A DNA stretch of 64,000 nucleotides, from NCBI GenBank assembly GCA_023393165.1, contig JAEWMJ010000042.1:62001-126000 (forward strand), read 5' to 3'. The number at the start of each line of letters is the position of its first letter. The stretch's first letter is position 1. A model generated the notes under the pieces. The model did not search any database. It saw nothing but the letters and a program-made list of their open reading frames with translations, and was not told the origin of the DNA. This document shows, piece after piece, positions 53,345 through 61,915 of the stretch. Source of the stretch: Bacillota bacterium. GTDB taxonomy: Bacteria > Bacillota > Clostridia > Christensenellales > Christensenellaceae. A program made the position numbers and the translations under genes.

Positions 53345-54829
53345 ATGAAAGAATTTTTAGCAGTTGACCTTGGGGCAAGCAACGGACGGACAATATTGGG
53401 CAGATTTGACGGAGAGCGGTTGTTTTTAAATGAACTCAACCGGTTTGAGAACAATTACGTACGCGTAGGCGATTCGTATTACTGGGACGTGCTGCATCTT
53501 TACGCCTGTATTTGTGAAGGCCTTCAGATATACGCCAAAAACGGTGCCGGTGGGCTTGTGGGCATAGGCATTGACACATGGGGCGTGGATTTTGGCCTGA
53601 TCGACAAGGCGGGCAGGCTGGTGTCCAATCCCCGTTCCTACCGTGACCCAAGGGGCGGGAGAGGAAAAAAAGCATTTAATAAAAAATACGGGGAGAGAAA
53701 GGCTTTTGATTTGACCGGTATCGCAGACATGGAGTTCAACACGATCTATCAATTGTGTGATATGGTTTTGACTGATGATCCGGGACTAAAGATTGCCGAC
53801 AAGCTGCTTCTGATGCCCGATCTTCTGGGATACATGCTCTGCGGCGAAAAGACCACCGAATATACCAATGCGACCACCATGCAAATGCTGGACAGCCGAA
53901 CCGGAAAATGGTCAAAGGATCTTATGGGCATGGTAGGCGTACCCGAGTCCCTGTTTACGGAAATACAAATGAGCGGGGAAGTCAAGGGCGCGCTTTATCC
54001 TTCCATTGTAAGCGAATCGGGATTGAAAGCTGCGCCGAATGTAATTTGTGTGGGCTCGCACGATACGGCTTCAGCGGTAGCGTCGGTGCCGGCAACCACG
54101 GACAATTACGCGTTTATATCTTCCGGAACATGGTCTCTGATGGGAATTGTCTCCGATCATGCAATCGTCAACGACGAAATGTATCAAAACAAATTTTCAA
54201 ACGAAGGCACCGTAACGGGCAGCTACAGGCCGCTGAAAAACATCATGGGACTTTGGATCATACAGAATTGCAAGCGCCAGTGGGACAGGGAGGAAAAGAT
54301 CAGCTGGGACGATATTGTCCAAATGGCAATGGCCGCCAAACCTTTTGGGTCGTTCATTGACGTGAATTCGCTTGATTTCTTTGGCGGCGAAAATATGCCT
54401 CAAAAGATACAGCAGTACTGCAAATCTACAGGGCAAAGGGTTCCCGAGACCAAGGGAGAAATTGCGCGCACGGTATATGAAAGCCTTGCCATGAGTTATC
54501 GCGAAACGTTTGCAGGACTTGAAAAAATGAAGGGCAGGAAGATAGACGCGCTTCATATTGTGGGCGGCGGGTCCAAGAACCGTCTCTTAAACCAGTTTAC
54601 GGCCAGCGCCGTGGGCCGGGAGGTGATTGCCGGACCGGGAGAAGCTACGGCCATCGGCAATCTGATGATGCAGGTAAAATCCTCGGGTGAAATAAAAGAC
54701 ATGGCGCAGATGCGGCAGGCGATACGCAATTCGTTTGATGTGGAAAGTTACGAGCCTAAGGATGCGTCCGCTTGGACGGAGCAGTTTGAACGCTATTTGA
54801 GCGTTAAAAAAACCGACAACCTTTTATAA
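53345..54829 (+). CDS. rhaB: Rhamnulokinase (FGGY family)
   Basis: RhaB phosphorylates L-rhamnulose at C1. The 494-residue protein starts FLAVDLGASNGRTILGRF, the rhamnulokinase form of the FGGY phosphate loop, and has GIDTWGVDFGLID near 76-88, VGSHDTASAV near 240-249 and IVGGGSKNRLLNQ near 405-417. The ATG at 53345 has AAGGGGAAG just before it; a start overlapping the PHP stop at 53294 is less likely. With RhaA and RhaM encoded further on, assignment to L-rhamnose rather than another deoxy sugar is well supported. Confidence 0.93.
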   Translation: MKEFLAVDLGASNGRTILGRFDGERLFLNELNRFENNYVRVGDSYYWDVLHLYACICEGLQIYAKNGAGGLVGIGIDTWGVDFGLIDKAGRLVSNPRSYRDPRGGRGKKAFNKKYGERKAFDLTGIADMEFNTIYQLCDMVLTDDPGLKIADKLLLMPDLLGYMLCGEKTTEYTNATTMQMLDSRTGKWSKDLMGMVGVPESLFTEIQMSGEVKGALYPSIVSESGLKAAPNVICVGSHDTASAVASVPATTDNYAFISSGTWSLMGIVSDHAIVNDEMYQNKFSNEGTVTGSYRPLKNIMGLWIIQNCKRQWDREEKISWDDIVQMAMAAKPFGSFIDVNSLDFFGGENMPQKIQQYCKSTGQRVPETKGEIARTVYESLAMSYRETFAGLEKMKGRKIDALHIVGGGSKNRLLNQFTASAVGREVIAGPGEATAIGNLMMQVKSSGEIKDMAQMRQAIRNSFDVESYEPKDASAWTEQFERYLSVKKTDNLL

Positions 54830-54848
54830 GGGTGCGATATTACGCTTG

Positions 54849-54878
54849 ATCCCCGGCAAGGGAAGCTTTGCCGGGGAT
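54849..54878 (+). terminator. Hairpin after rhaB, probable terminator
   Basis: ATCCCCGGCAA (54849-54859) and TTGCCGGGGAT (54868-54878) form a perfect 11-bp stem with an 8-base loop. The T-run after it is weak (CTTTAAATTC), so it may instead protect the 3' end of the message. Confidence 0.6.
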
Positions 54879-55086
54879 GGGCGCTTTAAATTCTGATTGA
54901 CATATAAATACCATTTTGAACTAAAAATTTAGATCCGTTATTTATACTTTTGCATGCGGCGCGTCCGCTTTCAGCTATTAAGACAGCAAACGATTTTTAT
55001 CTGCTTTTTTACTTCATTTAACTATTTTATTTGACTGAGCTTCCTTTGTTTGCTGCAAAAAATATGCAGTATTTAAGCAAAAACGT

Positions 55087-55115
55087 TTGACAACGGATTA
55101 GATTAACGTTAAACT
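55087..55115 (+). promoter_or_regulatory. Promoter and operator of the glycerate kinase-lacI operon
   Basis: TTGACA (55087-55092), 17 bases and TAAACT (55110-55115) form a promoter. The palindrome TTAACGTTAA (55103-55112) overlaps the -10, and a second AACGTT core (AAACGTTT, 55081-55088) touches the -35. This is the second operator class of the cluster. The rest of the 315-base gap after rhaB is the hairpin at 54849 and featureless AT-rich DNA. Confidence 0.6.
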
Positions 55116-55144
55116 AAAAATATCAAAAACGGGAGTTGGTTGGT

Positions 55145-56284
55145 ATGATAAACAAAGTTGTGATTGCTCCTGATTCATTTAAGGGAACCATGTCGGCGGT
55201 CGAAATCTGCGATATTATCGAAAAAGCGTTTATAAAGCATTCCGCAGAGACACGCGTTGTCAAGATTCCTGTTGCAGACGGGGGAGAAGGCACCGTGGAC
55301 GCGTATATTGCCGGGATTGGCGGAACGTACCGCACCCTGCAGGTTTCGGGGCCTATGGGAGACTCTGCTTCCGCCAGATACGGTGTGCTGCAGGTTGGCG
55401 GCACGGCTGTCATTGAGATGGCTGCAGCCTCCGGGCTTACGCTTGTGCACGGAAAACGGCGCCCAATGTCCGCGTCCACATTCGGCACAGGCCAGCTTCT
55501 TCTGGACGCCGCCAGGCACGGACATAATAAAATCATCCTCGGGATCGGCGGAAGCGCGACAAGCGACGGCGGTATCGGCGCGCTTTCGGCTTTGGGCGTA
55601 CGCTTTCTGGATGAAAACGGCTGCGGCGTAACGCCGGACGCAAACGGACTCAGGTTTATACGCAGTATCGATTCGAGCCGGCTGGATCCGGCGATAAAAG
55701 ACGTTGAAATCATCATTGCCTGTGACGTAACCAACCCGCTGGCGGGAAAAAACGGCGCCGCGCATGTCTACGGGCCGCAAAAAGGCGCTGACCCGGCAGA
55801 GGTGGAGATGATCGACGCGGGCCTTGTCCATTACAATGAGATATTAACGGAATATACCGGAATTGACCGTAAAGATCTGCCGGGAATGGGCGCTGCCGGG
55901 GGGATCGCCTTGTCGCTGGCGTCATTTTTGAATACGCGGATGGAATCCGGTATAGACCTGATACTTTCAATCGCGGATTTCGACAGGCAGATTGCGGGTG
56001 CGGATTTTGTAATCACCGGCGAGGGTAAAGTGGACGGGCAAAGTGTACAGGGCAAGGTTTTGGCCGGAATTGCGAGGCGCGCCGCCAAAAAGAATGTCCC
56101 GGTTGTAGCGCTTGTGGGAGACGTGGGCGCGGATTATGAGCGCCTTTATGATATCGGAATCACTTCGATATTTTCAACCAACAGGGCTGCGGTGCCTTTC
56201 GAAACCGCGCGGAAGACCTGCCGGGAAGACTTGGGTTTTTTAATGGAATCGCTGCTTAAATTTTATTATCTGAAAAGACCGTAG
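55145..56284 (+). CDS. Glycerate kinase (GarK/GlxK family)
   Basis: This 379-residue enzyme phosphorylates glycerate. It starts KVVIAPDSFKGTMSA and has VADGGEGTVDA, IEMAAASGL, GIGGSATSDGG near 138-148 and TGEGKVDGQS near 292-301, all conserved in the family. Glycerate kinase is not part of the standard rhamnose route, which yields lactaldehyde, so it may serve a side product or a different substrate of the same cluster. ATG 55145 has GGGAG nine bases upstream. It forms an operon with the LacI gene 19 bases behind. Confidence 0.9.
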   Translation: MINKVVIAPDSFKGTMSAVEICDIIEKAFIKHSAETRVVKIPVADGGEGTVDAYIAGIGGTYRTLQVSGPMGDSASARYGVLQVGGTAVIEMAAASGLTLVHGKRRPMSASTFGTGQLLLDAARHGHNKIILGIGGSATSDGGIGALSALGVRFLDENGCGVTPDANGLRFIRSIDSSRLDPAIKDVEIIIACDVTNPLAGKNGAAHVYGPQKGADPAEVEMIDAGLVHYNEILTEYTGIDRKDLPGMGAAGGIALSLASFLNTRMESGIDLILSIADFDRQIAGADFVITGEGKVDGQSVQGKVLAGIARRAAKKNVPVVALVGDVGADYERLYDIGITSIFSTNRAAVPFETARKTCREDLGFLMESLLKFYYLKRP

Positions 56285-56303
56285 CGTGCCTTTGGAGGTT
56301 AAA

Positions 56304-57311
56304 ATGAAAAAAACCGTTACATTAAAATCAATTGCGGAAGAACTGAATATTTCGATTACCGCGGTATCCAAAGCGCTGCGCGGTGAAGGCAGCATCAGCA
56401 AGGAACTGACTTCCAAAATCAGAAAGCTGGCGGAGGATATGAACTATCAGCCAAATTCCATCGCGTCCAGCCTTCGTACCCGGCGTACAAAGACGCTTGG
56501 ACTTGTGATATCGGACAGTACGTTTTCTTTTTTTGCGTCCATGATGGAAGGCATAGAAAAAACGGCGTCCGAGATGGGATACAGCATTATACTGTGCAAC
56601 GCGCACTCAAGCGTTGAGAAAGAAAAGGAAGCGGTCCGGACGCTTGTAAACAAAAGAATAGACGGTCTTTTGCTGGCCGCATCCATGCTCACGTCCAGAA
56701 AGGACAAGGAGTTTCTGGATTCTTTTGAGATCCCGTATCTTTTTCTTGTACGGAAATGCGAATACGACGACGGCGACTATGTGGTCAACGACAACTATGA
56801 AGGCACATTCCAGATGATTGATTATCTTATAAAGACCGGAAGCAAGAAAATTTATTTTATCAATATTTCCAATACCATTACGACGTTCCGGGAGAGAATG
56901 GAGGGGTACAGGGCTGCTCTTTCGGCAAACAATACCCCGTATAACGAAGAGATTGTCAGTAACGTGAAGCCGACTTTTGAAGAAGGGTACCATGCCATGA
57001 GCGCACTTCTGGCAAAAGAAGGCAAGGGAAATATCCATACCGTTTTCTGCGGATGCGATATGATTGCGGTGGGAGCCATGGAACGGATACTGGAAGAAGG
57101 GCTCATAATACCTGAAGATATCCGCGTGGCCTCGTACGATGATATAGAGTTTGCCGCTCATCTGAGGGTCCCGCTTACTACCGTCCGGCAGCCTACCTAT
57201 AAAATCGGCAAACTGGGGGCCGAGAAGCTGATAGAAAAGATTACAAACGAATCTGAAACGCATATCAATATGGTGATTAAGCCCGAACTCGTGCTGCGTC
57301 AGTCTACGTAA
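56304..57311 (+). CDS. LacI-family transcriptional regulator 1
   Basis: The 335-residue protein has an N-terminal LacI helix-turn-helix (LKSIAEELNISITAVSKALRG), the hinge segment PNSIASSLRT, and a periplasmic-binding-like effector domain (LGLVISDSTFSFFASMMEGIE onwards). Such repressors bind a short palindrome and release it on binding a sugar or sugar phosphate. The ATG at 56304 has GGAGG five bases before it. Cotranscription with glycerate kinase behind a TTAACGTTAA operator suggests autoregulation through that site; a matching site lies before the sugar-binding protein gene. Confidence 0.9.
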   Translation: MKKTVTLKSIAEELNISITAVSKALRGEGSISKELTSKIRKLAEDMNYQPNSIASSLRTRRTKTLGLVISDSTFSFFASMMEGIEKTASEMGYSIILCNAHSSVEKEKEAVRTLVNKRIDGLLLAASMLTSRKDKEFLDSFEIPYLFLVRKCEYDDGDYVVNDNYEGTFQMIDYLIKTGSKKIYFINISNTITTFRERMEGYRAALSANNTPYNEEIVSNVKPTFEEGYHAMSALLAKEGKGNIHTVFCGCDMIAVGAMERILEEGLIIPEDIRVASYDDIEFAAHLRVPLTTVRQPTYKIGKLGAEKLIEKITNESETHINMVIKPELVLRQST

Positions 57312-57370
57312 TAAAATGGAAAAAGAGAGCAAAAATTGCCAAAATTTTATATTCTTTAAATTGACATCTG

Positions 57371-57417
57371 TTGACAAAGCCGGGGCAGGTTGCTACAATA
57401 GATAATGAAAGGTTTCA
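57371..57417 (+). promoter_or_regulatory. Promoter with TGAAA-type operator before LacI regulator 2
   Basis: TTGACA (57371-57376), 17 bases and TACAAT (57394-57399) form a strong promoter. TGAAAGGTTTCA (57406-57417) lies on the expected start of transcription, a classic place for autorepression. Confidence 0.75.
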
Positions 57418-57435
57418 AAATCTGCCGAGGTATTT

Positions 57436-58488
57436 ATGAAAAACAAAGAAAAAAAAATGGCTACCATAATCGACGTAGCAAAAGCTTCGGGCGTGTCGGT
57501 CGGTACGGTTTCTAACGTCCTGAACGGCACAGCAAAGGTGTCTGACGCTACGCAAAAAAAGGTGCTGGAAGCCATAGAAGAATTGGATTTCCGGCCCAAC
57601 GACATGGCGCGCAGCCTGCGTTTCACCAAATCGAAGCTCATCGGATTTTTAGCCCCGGATATCAATGAATTTTATAACAGCGTTGCAAAACACTTTGTAG
57701 AATATGCTTATCAGAGCGGATATACTGTTTTATATTCGGGATGCGGATATTCCCAGCAGCGCGAACGGGACCTTGTTGATCTTCTGCTGCAGAAAAGGGC
57801 GGAAGTGATCGTGGTGATCGGAGGCGGCTTTGATGACGAATACCTTTGCGATATGTATAACCGCGGAACAAAACTGTTGCTTCTAGACCGGCATATCGAT
57901 AATTCGGGCATTCCTTCGGTTGAATTTGATAATGCCTCTACGGTGAGGAAACTGGTGGGCCTGCTGAAAAAAAGCGGACATAACAAGATCGGCTTTATGT
58001 CCGAAACCATCTGCATGACAAACCTTGAAGACCGCTATCGCGGTTATGTCCGCGGGATCGTGGACATCAGGGCAGAACTCAAGGACGAGTACATCTATAT
58101 CTCGGACGAACTGCAGCTGAATAAAAAAGTGAACGCTTACAGCGCAATGAAACAGCTGCTTAAAACAAGAAAGCTGGAAGAACTGCCCGATGTTTTCGTG
58201 GTTACTTCAGACTATGTAGCGGTGGGCATGATGGACGCGATCCATGAATTCGGCCTTAAGATACCCGAGGACATAGGTGTGACGGGTTTCGATAATTCTG
58301 TTATATGCGAGTATCTGACGCCGTCCCTGACGACAATTGAACAGGATGTAAAGAAAATGGGAGAGATCGCCTGGAATATTGCGCAGGATATCATTAACGA
58401 TTCGCTGAAAAGCAGCGAGCGGATATTGCTTCCACAAAAACTTGTCGTAAGAAATTCAACAAAAATAAAAAATACTATTGCAATTTAA
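57436..58488 (+). CDS. LacI-family transcriptional regulator 2
   Basis: The 350-residue protein carries the LacI helix-turn-helix (TIIDVAKASGVSVGTVSNVLNG), hinge PNDMARSLRF and effector domain (IGFLAPDINEFYNSVAKHF onwards). Its HTH sequence is more classical than that of regulator 1. It is transcribed alone from a promoter with TGAAAGGTTTCA on the start site, and the same pattern is repeated three times before rhaA, so it is the likely rhamnose-responsive repressor of rhaA-rhaM and perhaps of the aldolase operon. GAGG precedes the ATG. Confidence 0.9.
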   Translation: MKNKEKKMATIIDVAKASGVSVGTVSNVLNGTAKVSDATQKKVLEAIEELDFRPNDMARSLRFTKSKLIGFLAPDINEFYNSVAKHFVEYAYQSGYTVLYSGCGYSQQRERDLVDLLLQKRAEVIVVIGGGFDDEYLCDMYNRGTKLLLLDRHIDNSGIPSVEFDNASTVRKLVGLLKKSGHNKIGFMSETICMTNLEDRYRGYVRGIVDIRAELKDEYIYISDELQLNKKVNAYSAMKQLLKTRKLEELPDVFVVTSDYVAVGMMDAIHEFGLKIPEDIGVTGFDNSVICEYLTPSLTTIEQDVKKMGEIAWNIAQDIINDSLKSSERILLPQKLVVRNSTKIKNTIAI

Positions 58489-58493
58489 AAAAA

Positions 58494-58520
58494 AATATTG
58501 TACACTTATCTCACAATATT
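58494..58520. repeat. AT-rich inverted repeat between LacI gene and rhaA operators
   Basis: AATATTGT (58494-58501) and ACAATATT (58513-58520) form a perfect 8-bp dyad with an 11-base spacer, five bases after the regulator stop codon. It may be a weak terminator or another protein site. Confidence 0.35.
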
Positions 58521-58521
58521 A

Positions 58522-58554
58522 TGAAAGGTTTCAAAAAATAATTGAAAGCTTTCA
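58522..58554. promoter_or_regulatory. Tandem TGAAA-NN-TTTCA operators before rhaA
   Basis: TGAAAGGTTTCA (58522-58533) and the perfect palindrome TGAAAGCTTTCA (58543-58554) have centres exactly 21 bases apart, two helical turns. They lie in the 187-base gap before rhaA, which otherwise is AT-rich with no convincing -35/-10 pair. Confidence 0.7.
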
Positions 58555-58648
58555 TAGAAAAAAAAAACTCAATAACAATAAATTATTCTACAGAAAATAA
58601 CTTAATACAAAGAATTAAAAACAAAGACCTTTTATTAATCAATAAAAT

Positions 58649-58660
58649 TGAAACCTTTCA
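58649..58660. promoter_or_regulatory. Third TGAAA-NN-TTTCA operator at the rhaA ribosome site
   Basis: TGAAACCTTTCA (58649-58660) is the exact reverse complement of the site at 58522. It ends four bases before the AGGAGA ribosome site of rhaA. Its centre is 106 bases from the middle site, suitable for DNA looping. Confidence 0.65.
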
Positions 58661-58675
58661 AAATAGGAGATAGTT

Positions 58676-59938
58676 ATGACAAACATTAAAAGCGGCTATG
58701 AATATGCAAAAGAATGTTATGCCAGGATAGGGGTTGATGTGGATGAGGCTGTCAGAATTTTAGATGCAACGCCCATTTCCATTCACTGCTGGCAGGGGGA
58801 TGATGTAACCGGCTTTGAAAAAATCCAGGAAAGGCTTACCGGGGGCATTCAGACAACCGGAAACTATCCCGGAAAGGCAAGGAATGCGGCAGAATTGCGC
58901 CAGGACCTTGACAAAATGCTTTCCCTGATCCCCGGCACCAAGAAAGTAAACATTCATGCAAGTTACCTGGAATCCGGCGGCAAAAAAGTAGACCGTGATG
59001 AGATATTACCTGAATACTATGATAACTGGATTGAATGGGCGGCAGGAAATAATATCGGTCTTGATTTTAATTCCACTTCTTTCTCACATCCTCTGGGTGA
59101 AGACGGATTTACGCTTTCACACAAAAACAGGAAAACACGCGATTTCTGGATAGAACATCATAAAAGAACCAGAACGGTTTCCGATTATATCGGCAGGAAA
59201 CTAGGCAAAGTATGCATCAACGACATTTGGGTCCATGACGGCGAAAAGGAAGTGCCTGTGGATACGCTTTCACCCCGCCTGCGCTTAAAAGATTCGCTTG
59301 ACCAGGTGCTGGCGGAAAAAATGGATGAAAAATATCATCTGGACGCCCTTGAAAGCAAGCTCTTCGGTATTGGGAGCGAATGCTATGTTGTTGGATCGCA
59401 TGATTTTTATGTAACCTATGTGGCGAAAAGGAACGACGTACTGCTGTGTATGGATACGGGGCATTACCATCCGACCGAAAAAGTATCGGGAAAGGTTTCA
59501 GCGCTCCTGCCTTATTTCAAGGGACTCTTGCTGCACGTGTCGCGCCCGGAACGCTGGGACAGCGACCATGTAACGGCATTTGATGATGAAACGCAGGCTT
59601 TGATGCGTGAAATTGTAAAATGCGATGCGCTTTCCCGGGTACATATCGCGACCGATTATTTTGATGCATCTATCAACAGGATCGTCGCATGGGTGGTAGG
59701 CGTGCGCAATACACAGAAAGCGCTGCTGGAAGCATTACTGATGCCTGTTTCTAATTTAATGAAAATTGAATTTGAAAATGATTTTTCAACCAGACTTGCA
59801 ATGACTGAAGAACTCAAAACAATGCCCTTCGGTGCTGTGTGGGACTATTATCTGGAGACAAAAAACCTGCCCGCAGGTTTTGACTGGATCGACGAAGTGA
59901 AAAAATACGAGTCTGAAGTCCAATTGAAAAGAGGATAA
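58676..59938 (+). CDS. rhaA: L-rhamnose isomerase
   Basis: RhaA interconverts L-rhamnose and L-rhamnulose with bound divalent metals. The 420-residue protein, a normal length, has the N-terminal signature ISIHCWQGDDVTGFE near 34-48, KVNIHASYLE, GLDFNSTSFSHPL near 128-140, VGSHDFYVTYV near 240 and CMDTGHYHPTEKVS near 260. These hold the metal-binding His, Asp and Glu residues. It is preceded by three operator copies and followed four bases later by the mutarotase gene, making a small operon. Confidence 0.96.
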   Translation: MTNIKSGYEYAKECYARIGVDVDEAVRILDATPISIHCWQGDDVTGFEKIQERLTGGIQTTGNYPGKARNAAELRQDLDKMLSLIPGTKKVNIHASYLESGGKKVDRDEILPEYYDNWIEWAAGNNIGLDFNSTSFSHPLGEDGFTLSHKNRKTRDFWIEHHKRTRTVSDYIGRKLGKVCINDIWVHDGEKEVPVDTLSPRLRLKDSLDQVLAEKMDEKYHLDALESKLFGIGSECYVVGSHDFYVTYVAKRNDVLLCMDTGHYHPTEKVSGKVSALLPYFKGLLLHVSRPERWDSDHVTAFDDETQALMREIVKCDALSRVHIATDYFDASINRIVAWVVGVRNTQKALLEALLMPVSNLMKIEFENDFSTRLAMTEELKTMPFGAVWDYYLETKNLPAGFDWIDEVKKYESEVQLKRG

Positions 59939-59942
59939 GGCT

Positions 59943-60275
59943 ATGAGGAAATATCTTTGCGTTATAGAAATAAAACCGGAATTTGAAAAAGAGTATATTG
60001 CAATTCATTTAAATCCCTGGCGGGAAATGCTTGAAGCGATAAGGGACGCCGGATATACGAATGAAGCGCTGTTTTATTACAAGAACCAGTCTATTATTTA
60101 TCTGGAATGTCCCGATGATACCACGCATGAGGAATGCAACGTAAAATTGCGTTCTACCGACGTATGCAAAAGATGGGATATCACAGTCTGCCCGTGGTTT
60201 GCAGCAGAGCCGCAAATGTGCGAGAAAATATTTGATTTGAACCAGCAATTAGGGAAGGGACTGCGCCCTGACTGA
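59943..60275 (+). CDS. rhaM: L-rhamnose mutarotase
   Basis: RhaM speeds the exchange of L-rhamnose anomers and so feeds the isomerase. The 110-residue protein matches the DUF718/RhaM family: a short dimeric alpha-beta barrel with the early IEIKPEFEKEYIAIH, GYTNEALFYYKNQSIIYLE in the middle and CPWFAAEPQ near the end, with the active-site His and aromatic pairs in place. It starts four bases after rhaA with AGGATAAGG as ribosome site. The 253-base gap after it holds the next promoter and operators. Confidence 0.93.
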   Translation: MRKYLCVIEIKPEFEKEYIAIHLNPWREMLEAIRDAGYTNEALFYYKNQSIIYLECPDDTTHEECNVKLRSTDVCKRWDITVCPWFAAEPQMCEKIFDLNQQLGKGLRPD

Positions 60276-60298
60276 TAATGGAAAATGATAAAAAAACA

Positions 60299-60342
60299 TT
60301 GACAATTTATTATACTATGGTAGAATGGGTTTAACGTTAAAC
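60299..60342 (+). promoter_or_regulatory. Promoter and LacI-type operator of the sugar ABC transporter
   Basis: TTGACA (60299-60304), 16 bases and TAGAAT (60321-60326) are followed at once by the perfect 14-bp palindrome GTTTAACGTTAAAC (60329-60342). An imperfect copy around AACGTTAAAC (60431-60440) lies 98 bases downstream. The pattern matches the site before the glycerate kinase-LacI 1 operon. Confidence 0.75.
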
Positions 60343-60528
60343 ATGAAATGAAACCTCGAACGCAGGTAAAAAATAGCAATAAAATTAGAAAATAATACCT
60401 TTTAAAGATAAAAAAATACAAGAAAAAGAAAACGTTAAACCTGATTGTACATACGAATTTCATTTGCCCTGCCCGGATAAAGGCAGGCAATAAGCCCATA
60501 GAAAAACAAAAAAATAGGAGGAAGAAAT

Positions 60529-61755
60529 ATGAAAAAATTATCTGTATTGGTAGCGGTCGTTTTGGTTGCGCTCATGGTTTTTTCGGCTTGCTCGACGCCT
60601 GCGGCTCAAGAATCGTCCGCGGCACCTGCTTCGTCGGCTGCGCCAGCGTCATCTGAGGCTGCAGCTCCGGCTTCATCCGAAGCGGCTGCAAGCGAATCTG
60701 CTGCACCGGCTGAATCGGCTGCTACTGCTGAAGACGCGGCGGCGAAACAGGCTAAATCCGATGCGCTTGTAAAACAGCTGCAGGATGAAGCTGCTGCCAG
60801 CGACAACAGCGACGTCGTTATCGGTTATAATGCGGGATCCGACTCGATCGAATTCTTCACCAACGTTTATGGCGGCCTCCAAGCTCAGGCTGCGAAATAC
60901 GGCACAAAGCTGCTGTATGCATGCTCGCAGTTCGATGCGGAGCAGATCATCCCCAAAGTGGAAACCTTGCTGATGCAGGGTGCGCAGGTTGTTATCGACT
61001 TCAACGTAAACTCTGAAATCGGCGGAAACCTTGTTGACATCGTAAAAGAAAAAGGCGCTAAAGGTGTAATCGGCATTGATGTTGAATATTACTCCTCTAA
61101 CGGTACCGACAGAGCATGGTTTATGGGCGCTAACAACCAGGTAGCCGGCGAACTTTGCGGCCAGGCGATTGCTGATTATGTAAAAGCAAACAAAGACGGC
61201 AAACTCGAAAAACTCGTTCTTTTCTTCAATTCTGAAAACGGCGACGAAGTGAAAAAGAGAATGGGCGGCGCTATTCAGGGCTTGGAAAAAGCAGGCATTA
61301 CTCTGACCGAAGACCAGATTGAATGGATCGACATGGGCGGCGGTGGATCCGATACCACAATTCAAGGTAAGGATAAATTCTCCGCTTGGCTGACAGCTCA
61401 TCCCGATGTACACAGCGTAGCGGTTGTAGCAGTAAATGACGAGACAACACAGGGCGTTTTCGCGGCTGCTGAAACCGCCGGCAGAACTGACGACTGCATA
61501 CTGGCTTCTCATAACGTTTCCCAGCAGTTTATCGAACAGGCCAAAAAGGGCGGAGCTCCGTGCTGGGTTGGCTCGGTTGGATACTATCCTGAGAGATACG
61601 GCGAATACATCATCCCGATGGCTATCGCAATGGCTCATGACAGCAAACTGATCGACATGAATCAAAACATCACAATGAATCACGTATTCGTAACACAGGA
61701 TATGGTTCCTGATTATGAATCTGCTTACAATGAATATACAGCTGATTGGAAATAA
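60529..61755 (+). CDS. rhaS: Sugar-binding lipoprotein of rhamnose-type ABC importer
   Basis: The 408-residue protein is a type 1 periplasmic-binding protein anchored as a lipoprotein: signal peptide with lipobox FSAC, lipidated Cys at residue 21. A low-complexity Ala/Ser/Glu/Pro linker spans about 22-85. The binding domain follows (IGYNAGSDSIEFFTNVYGGLQAQAAKYG), with VAVNDETTQGVFAAAE near 305-320. The cluster makes L-rhamnose the likely ligand. RBS AGGAGGAAG precedes the ATG. A strong hairpin behind the gene probably keeps its mRNA level above that of the ATPase and permease, as is usual for binding proteins. Confidence 0.85.
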   Translation: MKKLSVLVAVVLVALMVFSACSTPAAQESSAAPASSAAPASSEAAAPASSEAAASESAAPAESAATAEDAAAKQAKSDALVKQLQDEAAASDNSDVVIGYNAGSDSIEFFTNVYGGLQAQAAKYGTKLLYACSQFDAEQIIPKVETLLMQGAQVVIDFNVNSEIGGNLVDIVKEKGAKGVIGIDVEYYSSNGTDRAWFMGANNQVAGELCGQAIADYVKANKDGKLEKLVLFFNSENGDEVKKRMGGAIQGLEKAGITLTEDQIEWIDMGGGGSDTTIQGKDKFSAWLTAHPDVHSVAVVAVNDETTQGVFAAAETAGRTDDCILASHNVSQQFIEQAKKGGAPCWVGSVGYYPERYGEYIIPMAIAMAHDSKLIDMNQNITMNHVFVTQDMVPDYESAYNEYTADWK

Positions 61756-61790
61756 GGTCATTCTGTAAAAACAAAAACGATTTGTTAGTG

Positions 61791-61820
61791 AATTGCCGCC
61801 GCTTTACGGCGGCGGCAATT
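61791..61820 (+). terminator. Hairpin between binding-protein and ATPase genes
   Basis: A perfect 12-bp GC-rich stem (AATTGCCGCCGC, 61791-61802; GCGGCGGCAATT, 61809-61820) with a 6-base loop lies 35 bases after the binding-protein stop. Only TGTTAT follows, so it is likely a partial terminator or a 3'-stabilising element rather than a full stop. Confidence 0.65.
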
Positions 61821-61915
61821 TGTTATCAGAGTCCCCCGGAAAAGCTAATGACTTCTTGGGGTGGTAGTGTAAAAGTAAGCCGTATCATAATCAGCGGGCT
61901 TATGAGGGAGAAAAT

